A stretch of 64,000 nt of DNA from Luteimonas aestuarii (GTDB lineage Bacteria; Pseudomonadota; Gammaproteobacteria; Xanthomonadales; Xanthomonadaceae): the NCBI RefSeq assembly GCF_004357985.1, contig NZ_SMTF01000003.1, positions 186,001 through 250,000 of the forward strand, written 5' to 3'. Below are positions 43,246 to 54,097 of the stretch, piece after piece (position 1 is the stretch's first letter; every line of letters starts with the position of its first letter). The translations under genes and the position numbers were made by a program. Under the pieces are notes generated by a model. That model was given only the letters and a program-made list of their open reading frames with translations. It was not told the origin of the DNA and did no database searches.

Positions 43246-44211
43246 TCAGGGCCGCCGCGCCAATGCCTCTTCGTCGCGGGCCTTCGGCAGCAGGTCCTGC
43301 TTGGTGACCTTGAGGAAGCCGTAAGTGAGCAACGGACAGGCCAGCAGGATGGAGGACAGCGTGCCGACCACCGCGCCCACCATCTGGGTCAGCGCCAGGC
43401 CCTCAAGCGAACCGCCGCCGTAGAAGAACAGCGCGGCCACCGACAGGAAGTACACCAGCGAAGTGATGATGGTGCGCGAGAGCGTCTGGTTGATCGAGGC
43501 ATTGATCACATCCAGCGGACTGCCGCGCATGTTGCGGAAATTCTCGCGCACGCGGTCGAACACCACGATGGTGTCGTTGATCGAGAAGCCCATCACCGCG
43601 AGCAGGCCGGCCAGCACGCTGAGGTCGAACTCGCGCCCGGTCAGCGAGAAGAACGCCGCCACCACCAGGACGTCGAACGCGGTGATCAGGCTGGCGACGA
43701 TCGCGAACTTCCGCTGGAAGCGGAACGCGATGTAGACCAGGAAGCCGATCAGCACGAAGATCGCCGCCTCGGTCGCGCGTTCGGCCAGGTCGGCCGAGAC
43801 CTGCGAACCGACCGATGCGCGATCGAGCACGGTGGCGCTGTTGCCGGGCTGGCTGACCGCGGACTGGATTTGCTGTACCAGCACGTCGTTCTGGTCGACC
43901 GTGAGCTGTTCGCCCTCGGCGCGCACGCGCACCAGCACGTCGGTCGCAGGCCCGAAACCCTGCACCTGCGCGCTCTCGAACCCGGCATCGGCCAACCGGC
44001 TGCGGGTGCCCTCCACGTCCGCGGGCTGCTCGAATCGCAGCGTGATCGCGGTACCGCCGGTAAAGTCCAGCGCGAAATTGAACCCGTTGAACAGCACCAC
44101 GCCGATCGAACCGACGAACAACAGCGCACCGATCACCAGCGCGATCAGCCGGAAGCGCATGAAGTCGATGTTGGTGCCGTAAGGGACCAGGGTCAGTGGG
44201 AAAATCTTCAT
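43246..44211 (-). CDS. secF: Protein translocase subunit SecF
   Basis: 321 residues with six membrane segments and the RND-type SecD/SecF fold. FALDFTGGTAITLRF marks the first periplasmic domain, and AVMGFSINDTIVVFDRVREN is the conserved fourth-segment motif used in proton-driven steps of protein export. ATG 44211 (MKIFPLTLVPYGTNIDFM) is 13 nt after the secD stop. It is the end of the yajC-secD-secF operon and is followed by a hairpin at 43195-43219. Confidence 0.96.
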   Translation of the reverse strand: MKIFPLTLVPYGTNIDFMRFRLIALVIGALLFVGSIGVVLFNGFNFALDFTGGTAITLRFEQPADVEGTRSRLADAGFESAQVQGFGPATDVLVRVRAEGEQLTVDQNDVLVQQIQSAVSQPGNSATVLDRASVGSQVSADLAERATEAAIFVLIGFLVYIAFRFQRKFAIVASLITAFDVLVVAAFFSLTGREFDLSVLAGLLAVMGFSINDTIVVFDRVRENFRNMRGSPLDVINASINQTLSRTIITSLVYFLSVAALFFYGGGSLEGLALTQMVGAVVGTLSSILLACPLLTYGFLKVTKQDLLPKARDEEALARRP

Positions 44212-44224
44212 GTCGGTGTATTCC

Positions 44225-46111
44225 TCAGATCGCCAGCGTCTTGAGCTTCTTGCGAGGCCCATAGATCAGGGTGACGATGCCGCGCGTCACGGTGAGCGCG
44301 GTGAACATGGAGGCCAGGATGCCGACCACCAGGGTGATGGCGAAGCCTTGCAGCGGGCCAGTGCCGAATGCATACAACGCCACGCCGGCCAGCATGCCGG
44401 TGATGTTGGCGTCGAAAATCGAACTGGAGGCCTTGTCGTAACCGCTGGCAATCGCCGTTCGAGGCGGCACCCCGGCCTTGAGCTCCTCGCGGATGCGTTC
44501 GTTGATCAGCACGTTGGCATCCACCGACAAGCCGATCGACAACGCCAGGCCGGCGAAGCCAGGCAGGGTCATGGTGGCGCCGAACACCGACATCACCGCC
44601 ACCACGATCACCAGGTTCAGCAGCAGCGCCGCCGAGGTGACCAGGCCGAACATCCGGTAATACAGCATGAAGAAGATCAGGGTGAACACGAACGCCAGGC
44701 CCACCGCGGTGATGCCGCGCTCCACGTTCTCCTTGCCCAGGCTGGGGCCAATGACGCGCTCTTCCACGAAATCCATCGGCGCGGCCAGCGCGCCGGCCTT
44801 GAGCTGGCGGGCCAGCGACGCGGCTTCGTCACGGCTCAGGCCGGTGGTCTGGAACTCGCGACCGAACACGCCCTGGATGGTGGACGAGCTGATCACGCGT
44901 TCGGTGGTCCGCGCCGAACGCACTTCCTCGCCATCGACCAGGGTGACCGTGGGGATGCGTTCGACATAGACGATGCCGAGGCGGTTGCCCACGTTCTCCA
45001 GCGTGTGGTCGAGCATGCGCTTGCCGCCGGCGGCGTTGAGCGTGATGTTGACCGAGGGCAGGCCGGTGCGCGAGTCGGTGCCCGGCACCGCGTTCACCAG
45101 GTCCTCGCCTGCGACCAGGATACGCCGCGACAGTAGCAGCGGTTGGCCGGCGTCGTTGTAGTAGATGCGCGAATCGGCCGGGATGGTGCCATCGGCGACC
45201 GCAGCTGCGGCCTGCAATTCGTCGCCGGTGACGGCACGGAATTCCAGCGTGGCCGCGGCACCGATCAGGCGCTTGGCTTCGGCGGTGTCCTGCAGGCCCG
45301 GCAGCTGGATGATCAGGCGGTCATCGCCCTGCCGCTGCAGCACCGGCTCGGCCACGCCGATGGCGTTGATGCGGTTGGCGATGACGTTGCGGTTCTGCTC
45401 GATCGCGTCGGCGGCAATGCGCGCGAACTCGGAGTCGGGCAGGCGCAGGCTGATGCGGTTGCCGGCGACGTTGATGATCGGTGCTGCACCCATGGTGCCA
45501 CCGGCACCAGCGATGCCGCTGGCCGCACTGGTGACGATGCCGCGCGCCTTGTCGACGTCGGCACCCTGCGCCAGCACCACTTCGATGCTGTGGTCGGGGC
45601 GTCGCGTGACCGAGGTGTACGTAACACGCTCCTCGCGCAGGTCGAGGCGGATGGCATCGACGTAGGCATCCAGCCGGCGATCCAGCGCCGCGGCCTGGTC
45701 GACCTGCATCATGAAATGCACACCGCCCTGCAGGTCCAGGCCCAGCGACATCGGCTTGGCCGACAGCCGGTCCAGCCACGCCGGGGTGGTCGAGACGAGG
45801 TTGAGCGCGGTGGTGTAGTCCTCGCCCAGCGCGGGGCGCAGGAGGTCCGACGCCGCGGCCTGCTGGTCCGCGTCATCGAAGCGCGCGATGACGTGGTCGC
45901 CTTCGATCGCCACCGACCTGGCCGCGATGCCGGCTTCCTGCAGCTGCGACTGCACGCGCTGGACGAGGGCATCATCGATCACCGCGCTGGCGCGCGCCTT
46001 GGCGACCTGGACCGACGGGTCCATCTGGTACGCGTTGGGCAACGCATACAGCGCGCTCAGCAGCACCACGACGAGGATGAGGGCGTATTTCCAGCGGGGA
46101 AACTCGAGCAT
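44225..46111 (-). CDS. secD: Protein translocase subunit SecD
   Basis: 628 residues, normal for SecD, which with SecF pulls exported proteins into the periplasm using the proton gradient. YALILVVVLLSALYALPNAYQ is the first membrane segment; MSLGLDLQGGVHFMMQVD and FAGLALSIGLSVDANVLINE are invariant motifs. ATG 46111 (MLEFPRWKYALIL) fits other SecD starts. The 134-nt gap to yajC has no gene. Confidence 0.97.
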   Translation of the reverse strand: MLEFPRWKYALILVVVLLSALYALPNAYQMDPSVQVAKARASAVIDDALVQRVQSQLQEAGIAARSVAIEGDHVIARFDDADQQAAASDLLRPALGEDYTTALNLVSTTPAWLDRLSAKPMSLGLDLQGGVHFMMQVDQAAALDRRLDAYVDAIRLDLREERVTYTSVTRRPDHSIEVVLAQGADVDKARGIVTSAASGIAGAGGTMGAAPIINVAGNRISLRLPDSEFARIAADAIEQNRNVIANRINAIGVAEPVLQRQGDDRLIIQLPGLQDTAEAKRLIGAAATLEFRAVTGDELQAAAAVADGTIPADSRIYYNDAGQPLLLSRRILVAGEDLVNAVPGTDSRTGLPSVNITLNAAGGKRMLDHTLENVGNRLGIVYVERIPTVTLVDGEEVRSARTTERVISSSTIQGVFGREFQTTGLSRDEAASLARQLKAGALAAPMDFVEERVIGPSLGKENVERGITAVGLAFVFTLIFFMLYYRMFGLVTSAALLLNLVIVVAVMSVFGATMTLPGFAGLALSIGLSVDANVLINERIREELKAGVPPRTAIASGYDKASSSIFDANITGMLAGVALYAFGTGPLQGFAITLVVGILASMFTALTVTRGIVTLIYGPRKKLKTLAI

Positions 46112-46245
46112 GGGCAGCTGCCGTGTCTAGCGGAATGGTGGCCGGGTGCCAGCCGCCGCCCTGCCGCGTGCGACAGGGGGCGTTGCCGCCGGACGACGGG
46201 TGGGACGTCGCCGACGAACCGGGCCTTGGCGGGATATCGCCCCGG

Positions 46246-46584
46246 TCAGGCGGATTTCAAGGTGCCCTTGGGCAGCACGTTGCCGACGGCGCCCTTCTGC
46301 ACGCGCACCTCGATGCGATCGGCGATCTCGACGGTGATGAAGCTGTCGCCGATGTTGCGCACCACGCCGGCGATGCCGCCGTTGGTGATCACTTCGTCGC
46401 CGACGGACAGCTTCTCCAGCATCGCGCGGTGTTCCTTCTGGCGCTTCATCTGCGGGCGGATCAGCAGGAAGTACATGATCACGATCAGCAGGATCGGGAA
46501 CATGAGGGTCGACAGCAGGCTGGGGCCAGCCGGCGCGGCAGCGGCGGCGTGGGCCGGGGCGATCACGAGGTCGAGCAGGTTCAT
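46246..46584 (-). CDS. yajC: Preprotein translocase subunit YajC
   Basis: 112 residues. One membrane segment (STLMFPILLIVIMYFLLIRPQMKR) followed by a small soluble domain (LSVGDEVITNGGIAGVVRNIGD), the standard YajC form. It associates with SecDF. Upstream is tgt, as in most proteobacteria, with two matching GC-rich hairpins in the 205-nt gap. Confidence 0.95.
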   Translation of the reverse strand: MNLLDLVIAPAHAAAAAPAGPSLLSTLMFPILLIVIMYFLLIRPQMKRQKEHRAMLEKLSVGDEVITNGGIAGVVRNIGDSFITVEIADRIEVRVQKGAVGNVLPKGTLKSA

Positions 46585-46663
46585 CGGGTTGTCCGGTAGC
46601 GGAAAAACAGCGGGGAATTATGCCACGGGCCGCCCTCGCGGACCCGGTGGCCGGGTACGGCAC

Positions 46664-46764
46664 CCTCCCCCGCCTGCGGGGGAGGGCTGGGGTGGGGGGC
46701 CATCGACGCACCGCGCGCCCACCCGGCGCCGGCGGCACCGACCTCCCCCGCAGGCGGGGGAGGT
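46664..46764. repeat. Pair of CCTCCCCCGC hairpins between tgt and yajC
   Basis: CCTCCCCCGC/GCGGGGGAGG with loop CT (46664-46685) and the same hairpin in reverse with loop AG (46741-46764). An inverted doublet of a dispersed GC-rich repeat; it interrupts the tgt-yajC operon and could end or slow transcription. Confidence 0.7.
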
Positions 46765-46789
46765 GGAGCACGGCACGGACAAGGGCTTC

Positions 46790-49022
<2,233 letters not shown>

Positions 49023-49030
49023 GGGTCCAC

Positions 49031-50728
49031 TCACCGCGACGACAGCTCCCTTCCGTATTGCACACCCGCCCGTGCCAGCAGGATCACCGGCAGCAGGCCC
49101 ACGGCCACGATCAGCAGCGCGGCGACCGCACCGTCCTCGTACGCACCGCGCACCGCATCCGCATACAGCCACGTCGCCAGCGTCTCGAAGTTCATCGGCC
49201 GCAGCAGCAGCGTGGCCGGCAGTTCCTTCATGGTATCCACGAACACCAGCAGCGCGGCCGCGGCCAGTGCAGGCTTCAGCAACGGCAGGTGCACGCGACG
49301 CAGCATTGCGCCGGGCGACGCGCCCAGCCCGCGCGCGGCATGGTCGAGCGAGGCTGGCACGCGCATCAATCCTGCCTCGATGCCGCCCGATGCGATCACC
49401 AGGAAACGCAGCACGTAGGCCAGCACCAGCGCCGACACCGACCCCATCAGCACCATCCGTGGATCCCTCCCGAAGCCCTGCAGCAGCAGGTTGGCGCCAT
49501 CGTCGAACCAGGCCAGCGGCGCCAGCAGGCCGATCGCCAGCACCGTGCCCGGCAACGCATAGCCGAAGCCGCCGATGCGCAGCGCGACCCCTGCAATGCG
49601 CGGGTCGCGTCGCGCCTGCGCCAGCCGATGCGCCCAGGCCAGCACCAGTCCCGCGGCCACCGTCACCAGCGTGGCGATGAACGCCACGCGCACCGTGTTC
49701 CACAGGCTGGACCACAGCGTCGGCGACACGCCGCCGTTGGACAGGCGTTGCCAGGATTCCACCGCGAGATGCGTCGTGGGCGCGACGAAGCCCACCAGTA
49801 CCGGCACCGACACCAATGCCAGCACGCCGAACGCAGCCAAGCCGCGCAGCCGTCGTGGTTGCATCGGCCGCGGCCGTTGCGTGTTCGCATAGCGCTGGCG
49901 CCGCCGGCCGAAGCGCTCCAGCGCGATCAATGCCAGCACGATCACCAGCATCGCCAGCGCGATCTGTGCGGCACCCGCCAGGTCGGAGCGCGTGATCCAG
50001 GTGGTATAGACCGACACCGTCAACGTCTGCACGCCTAGGAACTCCGACGCGCCGATGTCGCCCAGCGTTTCCAGCAATGCCAGCGCCGCGCCCACCGCGA
50101 TCGCCGGGCGCGCCAGCGGCAGCGCCACGCGGAAGAACAGCGACGCACGCCCCGCGCCCAGCGTGCGGCCGGCTTCCAGCAGGCTGGCCGCCTGGGTCAT
50201 GAACATCGCACGCGTGGTCATGTACACGTAGGGGTACAGCACGAAGCCCAGCAGCACGATGCAGCCCAGCAAGCCGCGGATGTCGGGCAACCGGAAATCG
50301 CGCGGGCTGTCGTAGCCCAACAGCGCGCGCACCGCAGACTGCACCGGGCCCAGCGGATGCAGCAGGTCGAGATAGGCGTAGGCGACGATGTAGGTCGGTA
50401 CCGCCAGCGGCAGCAGCAGCGCCCAGGCGATGACCTTGCGCCCGGGAAACTCGTAGGCGGTCACCAGCCACGCGCTGCCGGTACCCAGCGTGACGGCCAG
50501 GGTGCCGACGCCCAATAGCAGCAGCGCCGTATTTTTCGTGGCCTGCGGCAGCACGTTGGCGGCGATGTGAGACCACAAGCCGTCGCTGCCCTGCGCCGCG
50601 GTCCAGCCCAGGGCCAGCAGCGGCAGCAGCACCGCGGCCGCGATGGCGACCGCGGCGCACTGCCAGCCGTTCCATCGCGGTCGCGGCTGCACGCGCACCT
50701 CGTCCAGCGTCGGCGCGCGCGCGCTCAA
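49031..50728 (-). CDS. fbpB: Fe3+-type ABC transporter permease (fused)
   Basis: 565 residues from TTG 50728. Two permease domains in tandem, about 12 membrane segments, each with an EAA-type cytoplasmic loop (EAGRTLGAGRASLFFRVALPLARP in the first, HAARGLGASPGAMLRRVHLPLLKP in the second). This fused form is standard for FbpB/SfuB proteins. The start lies 7 nt after the fbpA stop. It should form the membrane channel for ferric iron. Confidence 0.92.
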   Translation of the reverse strand: MSARAPTLDEVRVQPRPRWNGWQCAAVAIAAAVLLPLLALGWTAAQGSDGLWSHIAANVLPQATKNTALLLLGVGTLAVTLGTGSAWLVTAYEFPGRKVIAWALLLPLAVPTYIVAYAYLDLLHPLGPVQSAVRALLGYDSPRDFRLPDIRGLLGCIVLLGFVLYPYVYMTTRAMFMTQAASLLEAGRTLGAGRASLFFRVALPLARPAIAVGAALALLETLGDIGASEFLGVQTLTVSVYTTWITRSDLAGAAQIALAMLVIVLALIALERFGRRRQRYANTQRPRPMQPRRLRGLAAFGVLALVSVPVLVGFVAPTTHLAVESWQRLSNGGVSPTLWSSLWNTVRVAFIATLVTVAAGLVLAWAHRLAQARRDPRIAGVALRIGGFGYALPGTVLAIGLLAPLAWFDDGANLLLQGFGRDPRMVLMGSVSALVLAYVLRFLVIASGGIEAGLMRVPASLDHAARGLGASPGAMLRRVHLPLLKPALAAAALLVFVDTMKELPATLLLRPMNFETLATWLYADAVRGAYEDGAVAALLIVAVGLLPVILLARAGVQYGRELSSR

Positions 50729-50735
50729 GCCGCGA

Positions 50736-51812
50736 TCAGTTGTCGAAGCCGACGCGATCGACCAGTTCGCTGGCCTGCCTGCGGTGCTTCGCCACTTCGG
50801 TGAGCGGCAGCGCGTCGACCGTCATTTCGCCGAAGCTGGCGACGACCGGGTCCAGCTCCACGCCGGCCTTCACCGGATACTCGTAGTTGGCCTTCGCGTA
50901 GAGGCTCTGCGCTTCGTCGGACACCAGGTACTCGAGCAGCTTCACCGCGTTGTCGCGGTTCGGTGCGTGCCTGGCCACCGCGGTACCGCTGATGTTGACG
51001 TGGGTGCCGCCACCGGCGACCGCGAAGGTCGGGCGGATGACCTGGATGGCATCGCCCCACTGGCGCTGCTCGCTGCCTTCGGCTTCGTTCTTCATGCGGC
51101 CGACGTAGTAAGCATTGGCGATGCCGATGTCGCAGATGCCGGCGAGGATGTCGCGGGCGACGTCACGATCGCCACCGGCGGCCTTGCGCGCCAGGTTGGC
51201 CTTGACGCCGCGCAGCCAGGCTTCGGTCCGCTCCACGCCATCGTGCGCGATCATCGCCGCGATCAGGCTGGTGTTGTACGGGTGCTGGCCGGAGCGGATG
51301 CACACCCTGCCCTTCCACTGCGGGTCGGCCAGTTGCTCGTAGGTGAAGCCGTCCAGCGACAGGTCCTTGTCGGCATACAGCACGCGGTCGCGCAGCGACA
51401 GCGCGAACCACTGGCCATCGCCGCCGCGCAGGTGCGCGGGGATCGCCGCGGACAGCACTTGGGATTCGATCGCCTGGGTCTGGCCGCCATCGACCAGGTC
51501 CAGCAGGTTGCCGGTATCGACCGTCATCAGCACGTCGGCGGGCGAGCGTTCGCCCTCGGCGCGCACGCGCTCGAGCAGGCCATCGCGCACGAAGACCGTG
51601 TTGACCTTCGTGCCGGTCTGCGCGGTGAACGCTTCGAGCAGCGGCTGGATCAGGCCGGGCTCGCGGGTGGTGTAGAGGTTGACCTCGCCGGCATCGGCCG
51701 CGGGCGCGGCGACTTCGGTGGCAGGCGTGGTATCGGGCGAGCCGCAGGCGGCCAGCAGCAACAGTGCGCCCGGCACGACAGTCAGGCGGGCAGCTTGGAT
51801 CAGGCGACGCAT
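50736..51812 (-). CDS. fbpA: Fe3+-binding lipoprotein of ABC transporter
   Basis: 358 residues. The N-terminal MRRLIQAARLTVVPGALLLLAAC is a lipoprotein signal with lipobox LAAC, so the protein is tethered rather than free. The body follows the FbpA/FutA pattern (VNLYTTREPGLIQPLLEAFTAQTG, ADVLMTVDTGNL, ICDIGIANAYYVGRM, with the iron-ligand YY pair in NAYYVG). AGGAG precedes ATG 51812. A Fur-box-like site at 51878-51898 supports iron control of the operon. Confidence 0.92.
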   Translation of the reverse strand: MRRLIQAARLTVVPGALLLLAACGSPDTTPATEVAAPAADAGEVNLYTTREPGLIQPLLEAFTAQTGTKVNTVFVRDGLLERVRAEGERSPADVLMTVDTGNLLDLVDGGQTQAIESQVLSAAIPAHLRGGDGQWFALSLRDRVLYADKDLSLDGFTYEQLADPQWKGRVCIRSGQHPYNTSLIAAMIAHDGVERTEAWLRGVKANLARKAAGGDRDVARDILAGICDIGIANAYYVGRMKNEAEGSEQRQWGDAIQVIRPTFAVAGGGTHVNISGTAVARHAPNRDNAVKLLEYLVSDEAQSLYAKANYEYPVKAGVELDPVVASFGEMTVDALPLTEVAKHRRQASELVDRVGFDN

Positions 51813-51877
51813 CGGGAACTCCTGGAGATCGGGGGGAGCCGGCTCTGGCGATGCCGTGGATGCGGCGGCTGGCGCGG

Positions 51878-51898
51878 GAATGAGAATTGTACTCATTC
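51878..51898. promoter_or_regulatory. Fur-box-like operator upstream of fbpABC
   Basis: Inverted repeat GAATGAG (51878-51884) and CTCATTC (51892-51898) around AATTGTA; the inner part TGAGAAT-T-GTACTCA resembles the 7-1-7 Fur site. It is 66 nt upstream of fbpA and lies in a locally AT-rich stretch. Confidence 0.75.
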
Positions 51899-52025
51899 AG
51901 AAGGTAGCGACCAATACCCGCCCTCTTCACCGCACACGTCCACGATGCCCGAGGGAAAGTCCAATGGCCCGGAGGGGGCCACTCGCATCTGCGCGATCAA
52001 GGCTTCCATTTTTGGTAAACAGCTG

Positions 52026-52290
52026 TTCTTCGCTTGCCCGCTGCGCGAAGCCGGCCAAGGTGAGAGCGTTCCGCCCGTGAACGGGCGGGTTGCTTTCTTT
52101 GCGGGCACACTGCGCAGCGAACGGCGAAGCCGGTCAAGAAAGTAACCCAAAGAAATGCCTTTCCCCGACGGCGCTAACGATTCGTCTCGGGCTCGACGGG
52201 ATTTTTCGACAGGACATCCGTGTCTTGTCGAGAAACGGCTGGCATCCATGCCAGCCGCCCGCCGGGTCTTCCAGCAAATTGCTACTCAAC
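52026..52290 (-). repeat. Multi-hairpin dispersed element, copy 3
   Basis: Same orientation as copy 2. CCGCCCGT/ACGGGCGG (52071-52088), GGGTTGCTTTCTT with AAGAAAGTAACCC (52087-52099 and 52136-52148), the TTCGACAGGACA stem (from 52205, one mismatch in the far arm), CGGCTGGCA/TGCCAGCCG (52236-52257, loop TCCA), and a remnant of the AGCAA/TTGCT stem near 52269-52287. It occupies most of the 51813-52398 gap between fbpA and queA; no gene there is credible. Confidence 0.85.
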
Positions 52291-52398
52291 GTAGGTCGAG
52301 AGCAGAGCGCCTTCATCCCGGCGTATTTCAGTCGACGAATCTCTGGACAAACCAGCGTCCCGCGTGTTGTCGACGCATCGCCGGCGACCTGTCCAGCC

Positions 52399-53436
52399 TC
52401 AACCCGTCGACGCCTGCGGAAACAGCAACATCGCATCCCCATAGGAAAAGAACCGGTAGCGTTCGCGCACCGCGTGGGCGTAGGCGGCGAAGATGCGGTC
52501 CTTGCCGGCGAACGCCGAGACCAGCATCAGCAGGGTCGATTCGGGCAGATGGAAATTGGTCAGCAGCGCATCCACGCTGCGGACGCGATAACCGGGGAAG
52601 ATGAAGATCCGCGTCTCGCCGGCGAACGGATGCAGTTCGCCGGCGTGCATCGCGCTTTCCAGCGCGCGCACGACGGTCGTACCCACCGCGACGACACGGC
52701 CGCCCGCCTCGCGCGTGCGCCGTACCTGCGCCACCAGTTCGGCGCCCACGTTCAACCATTCGCTGTGCATCGCATGCTCGCGCACGTCGTCCACGCGCAC
52801 CGGCTGGAACGTGCCCGCGCCGACGTGCAGCGTCACGTGGCCGGACTGCACGCCGCGTTCGCGTAGCGCCGCCAACAACGCGTCGTCGAAGTGCAGGCCC
52901 GCCGTGGGCGCGGCGACGGCGCCGACGTTGCGCGCGAAGACAGTCTGGTAGCGCTCGTCGTCGTCCCGTCCCGGTTCGCGACGGATGTAGGGCGGCAGCG
53001 GCAGGCGCCCGACCTTGAGCAACCATGATTCCAGCGCGCCCTCCACATGGAAGCGCAGGTGGTAGAACTCGCCGTCGCGGCCCAGCACTTCGGCCTCGCC
53101 GCCGCCGTCGAGCGCGATCCGCCCGCCGGGTTTCGGCGACTTGCTGGCACCGACCTGTGCCCGCACTTCGTTGCCGGGCAGCAGGCGCTCGATCAGGATC
53201 TCGACGCGTCCCCCGGTGTCCTTCTGCCCGAACAGCCGCGCCGGGATCACGCGGGTGTCGTTGAACACCAGCAGGTCGCCGGGGCGCAGCCACTCGACCA
53301 GGTCGCGCACGTGCGCATCGACGAATGCCTCGTCACCTGGCGGCACCACCAGCATCCGGCTGGCGGAACGCTCGGGCAGCGGCGCCTGCGCGATCAGCTC
53401 GGGCGGCAATTCGTAATTGAAATCCGATTTCTTCAT
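52399..53436 (-). CDS. queA: S-adenosylmethionine:tRNA ribosyltransferase-isomerase QueA
   Basis: 345 residues. Transfers and rearranges ribose from AdoMet onto preQ1 in tRNA, giving epoxyqueuosine. [42 protein letters not shown] and the C-terminal [19 protein letters not shown] are diagnostic. ATG 53436. Immediately upstream is REP doublet 2. Separation from tgt by fbpABC and repeat copy 3 points to an insertion or rearrangement in the usual queA-tgt operon. Confidence 0.96.
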   Translation of the reverse strand: MKKSDFNYELPPELIAQAPLPERSASRMLVVPPGDEAFVDAHVRDLVEWLRPGDLLVFNDTRVIPARLFGQKDTGGRVEILIERLLPGNEVRAQVGASKSPKPGGRIALDGGGEAEVLGRDGEFYHLRFHVEGALESWLLKVGRLPLPPYIRREPGRDDDERYQTVFARNVGAVAAPTAGLHFDDALLAALRERGVQSGHVTLHVGAGTFQPVRVDDVREHAMHSEWLNVGAELVAQVRRTREAGGRVVAVGTTVVRALESAMHAGELHPFAGETRIFIFPGYRVRSVDALLTNFHLPESTLLMLVSAFAGKDRIFAAYAHAVRERYRFFSYGDAMLLFPQASTG

Positions 53437-53445
53437 GGCGCGATT

Positions 53446-53531
53446 GTAGGGCGGGCCCAGGCCCGCCATCGCGATCCCGCAGCCACGATGCGAACGTCGC
53501 CTGCGTGATGGCGGGCCTGGGCCCGCCCTAC
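53446..53531. repeat. GTAG-type REP doublet 2
   Basis: Two 25-nt units, 53446-53470 and 53507-53531, that are exact reverse complements, each GTAG followed by GGCGGGCC/GGCCCGCC. The right-hand CTAC (53528-53531) includes the TAG stop of the Lrp gene; the left unit sits 9 nt upstream of queA's ATG. Confidence 0.88.
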
Positions 53532-53959
53532 CTTTCGAACTTGGTCGACAGGATCACCGACGACGTGGTGCGCTCCACACCTTCCACTGCACCAATGCGG
53601 TCGGTCAGCTCGTCCATGTCGCCCACGGTCGGCACCACGCCCATCGCCACCAGGTCGTGTTCGCCGGCCACGGAATGCAGGCTGCGCACTTCGGGCATGG
53701 CGTGCAGCGCGGCCACCACCGCCGGCATCTGTTTGGGCAGCACGGTCACCAGGATGTGGGCGCGCACGCGCCCCCGGGCGTAATCGTCGCCGACGCGCAC
53801 GGTGTAGCCGCCGATGACGCCCTCGCGCTCCAACCGGTCGATGCGGCTCTGCACCGTGGTCCGCGACAGGCCCAGCCGACGCGCAATATCCGCGGTGGAC
53901 AGGCGCGCGTTCTCGCGCAGGATGGACAGCAGGGCTTCGTCGGCGGGCGTGGGCTTCAT
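53528..53959 (-). CDS. Lrp/AsnC family transcriptional regulator
   Basis: 143 residues. N-terminal winged HTH ([38 protein letters not shown]) and C-terminal RAM ligand domain ([16 protein letters not shown]-like region). Divergent from a class III aminotransferase, a common arrangement in which an amino-acid-responsive regulator controls the enzyme. Its stop codon is supplied by REP doublet 2. Confidence 0.92.
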   Translation of the reverse strand: MKPTPADEALLSILRENARLSTADIARRLGLSRTTVQSRIDRLEREGVIGGYTVRVGDDYARGRVRAHILVTVLPKQMPAVVAALHAMPEVRSLHSVAGEHDLVAMGVVPTVGDMDELTDRIGAVEGVERTTSSVILSTKFER

Positions 53960-53973
53960 ATGGGCGAATCATC

Positions 53974-53988
53974 TCGTCGTTTCGACGA
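53974..53988. promoter_or_regulatory. Palindrome in the Lrp/aminotransferase promoter region
   Basis: TCGTCG, TTT, CGACGA, 15 nt upstream of the Lrp start; a candidate binding site for that regulator. Part of it (AAACGACGA) recurs near 54018-54027. Confidence 0.4.
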
Positions 53989-54097
53989 AAACTACCTGAA
54001 ATGTGCGCAGATCGCACCTGTCAAACGACGACAACTTCCCGATAATAGGGAGTTTGCGCCGTTCCACCCGCGCACCGCCCATCCAGGAGGATCGCCC

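Noticed and set aside
46664-46764. Repeated GC-rich hairpins considered as a CRISPR array
   Set aside because: Only two copies, in opposite orientation, and no cas genes.
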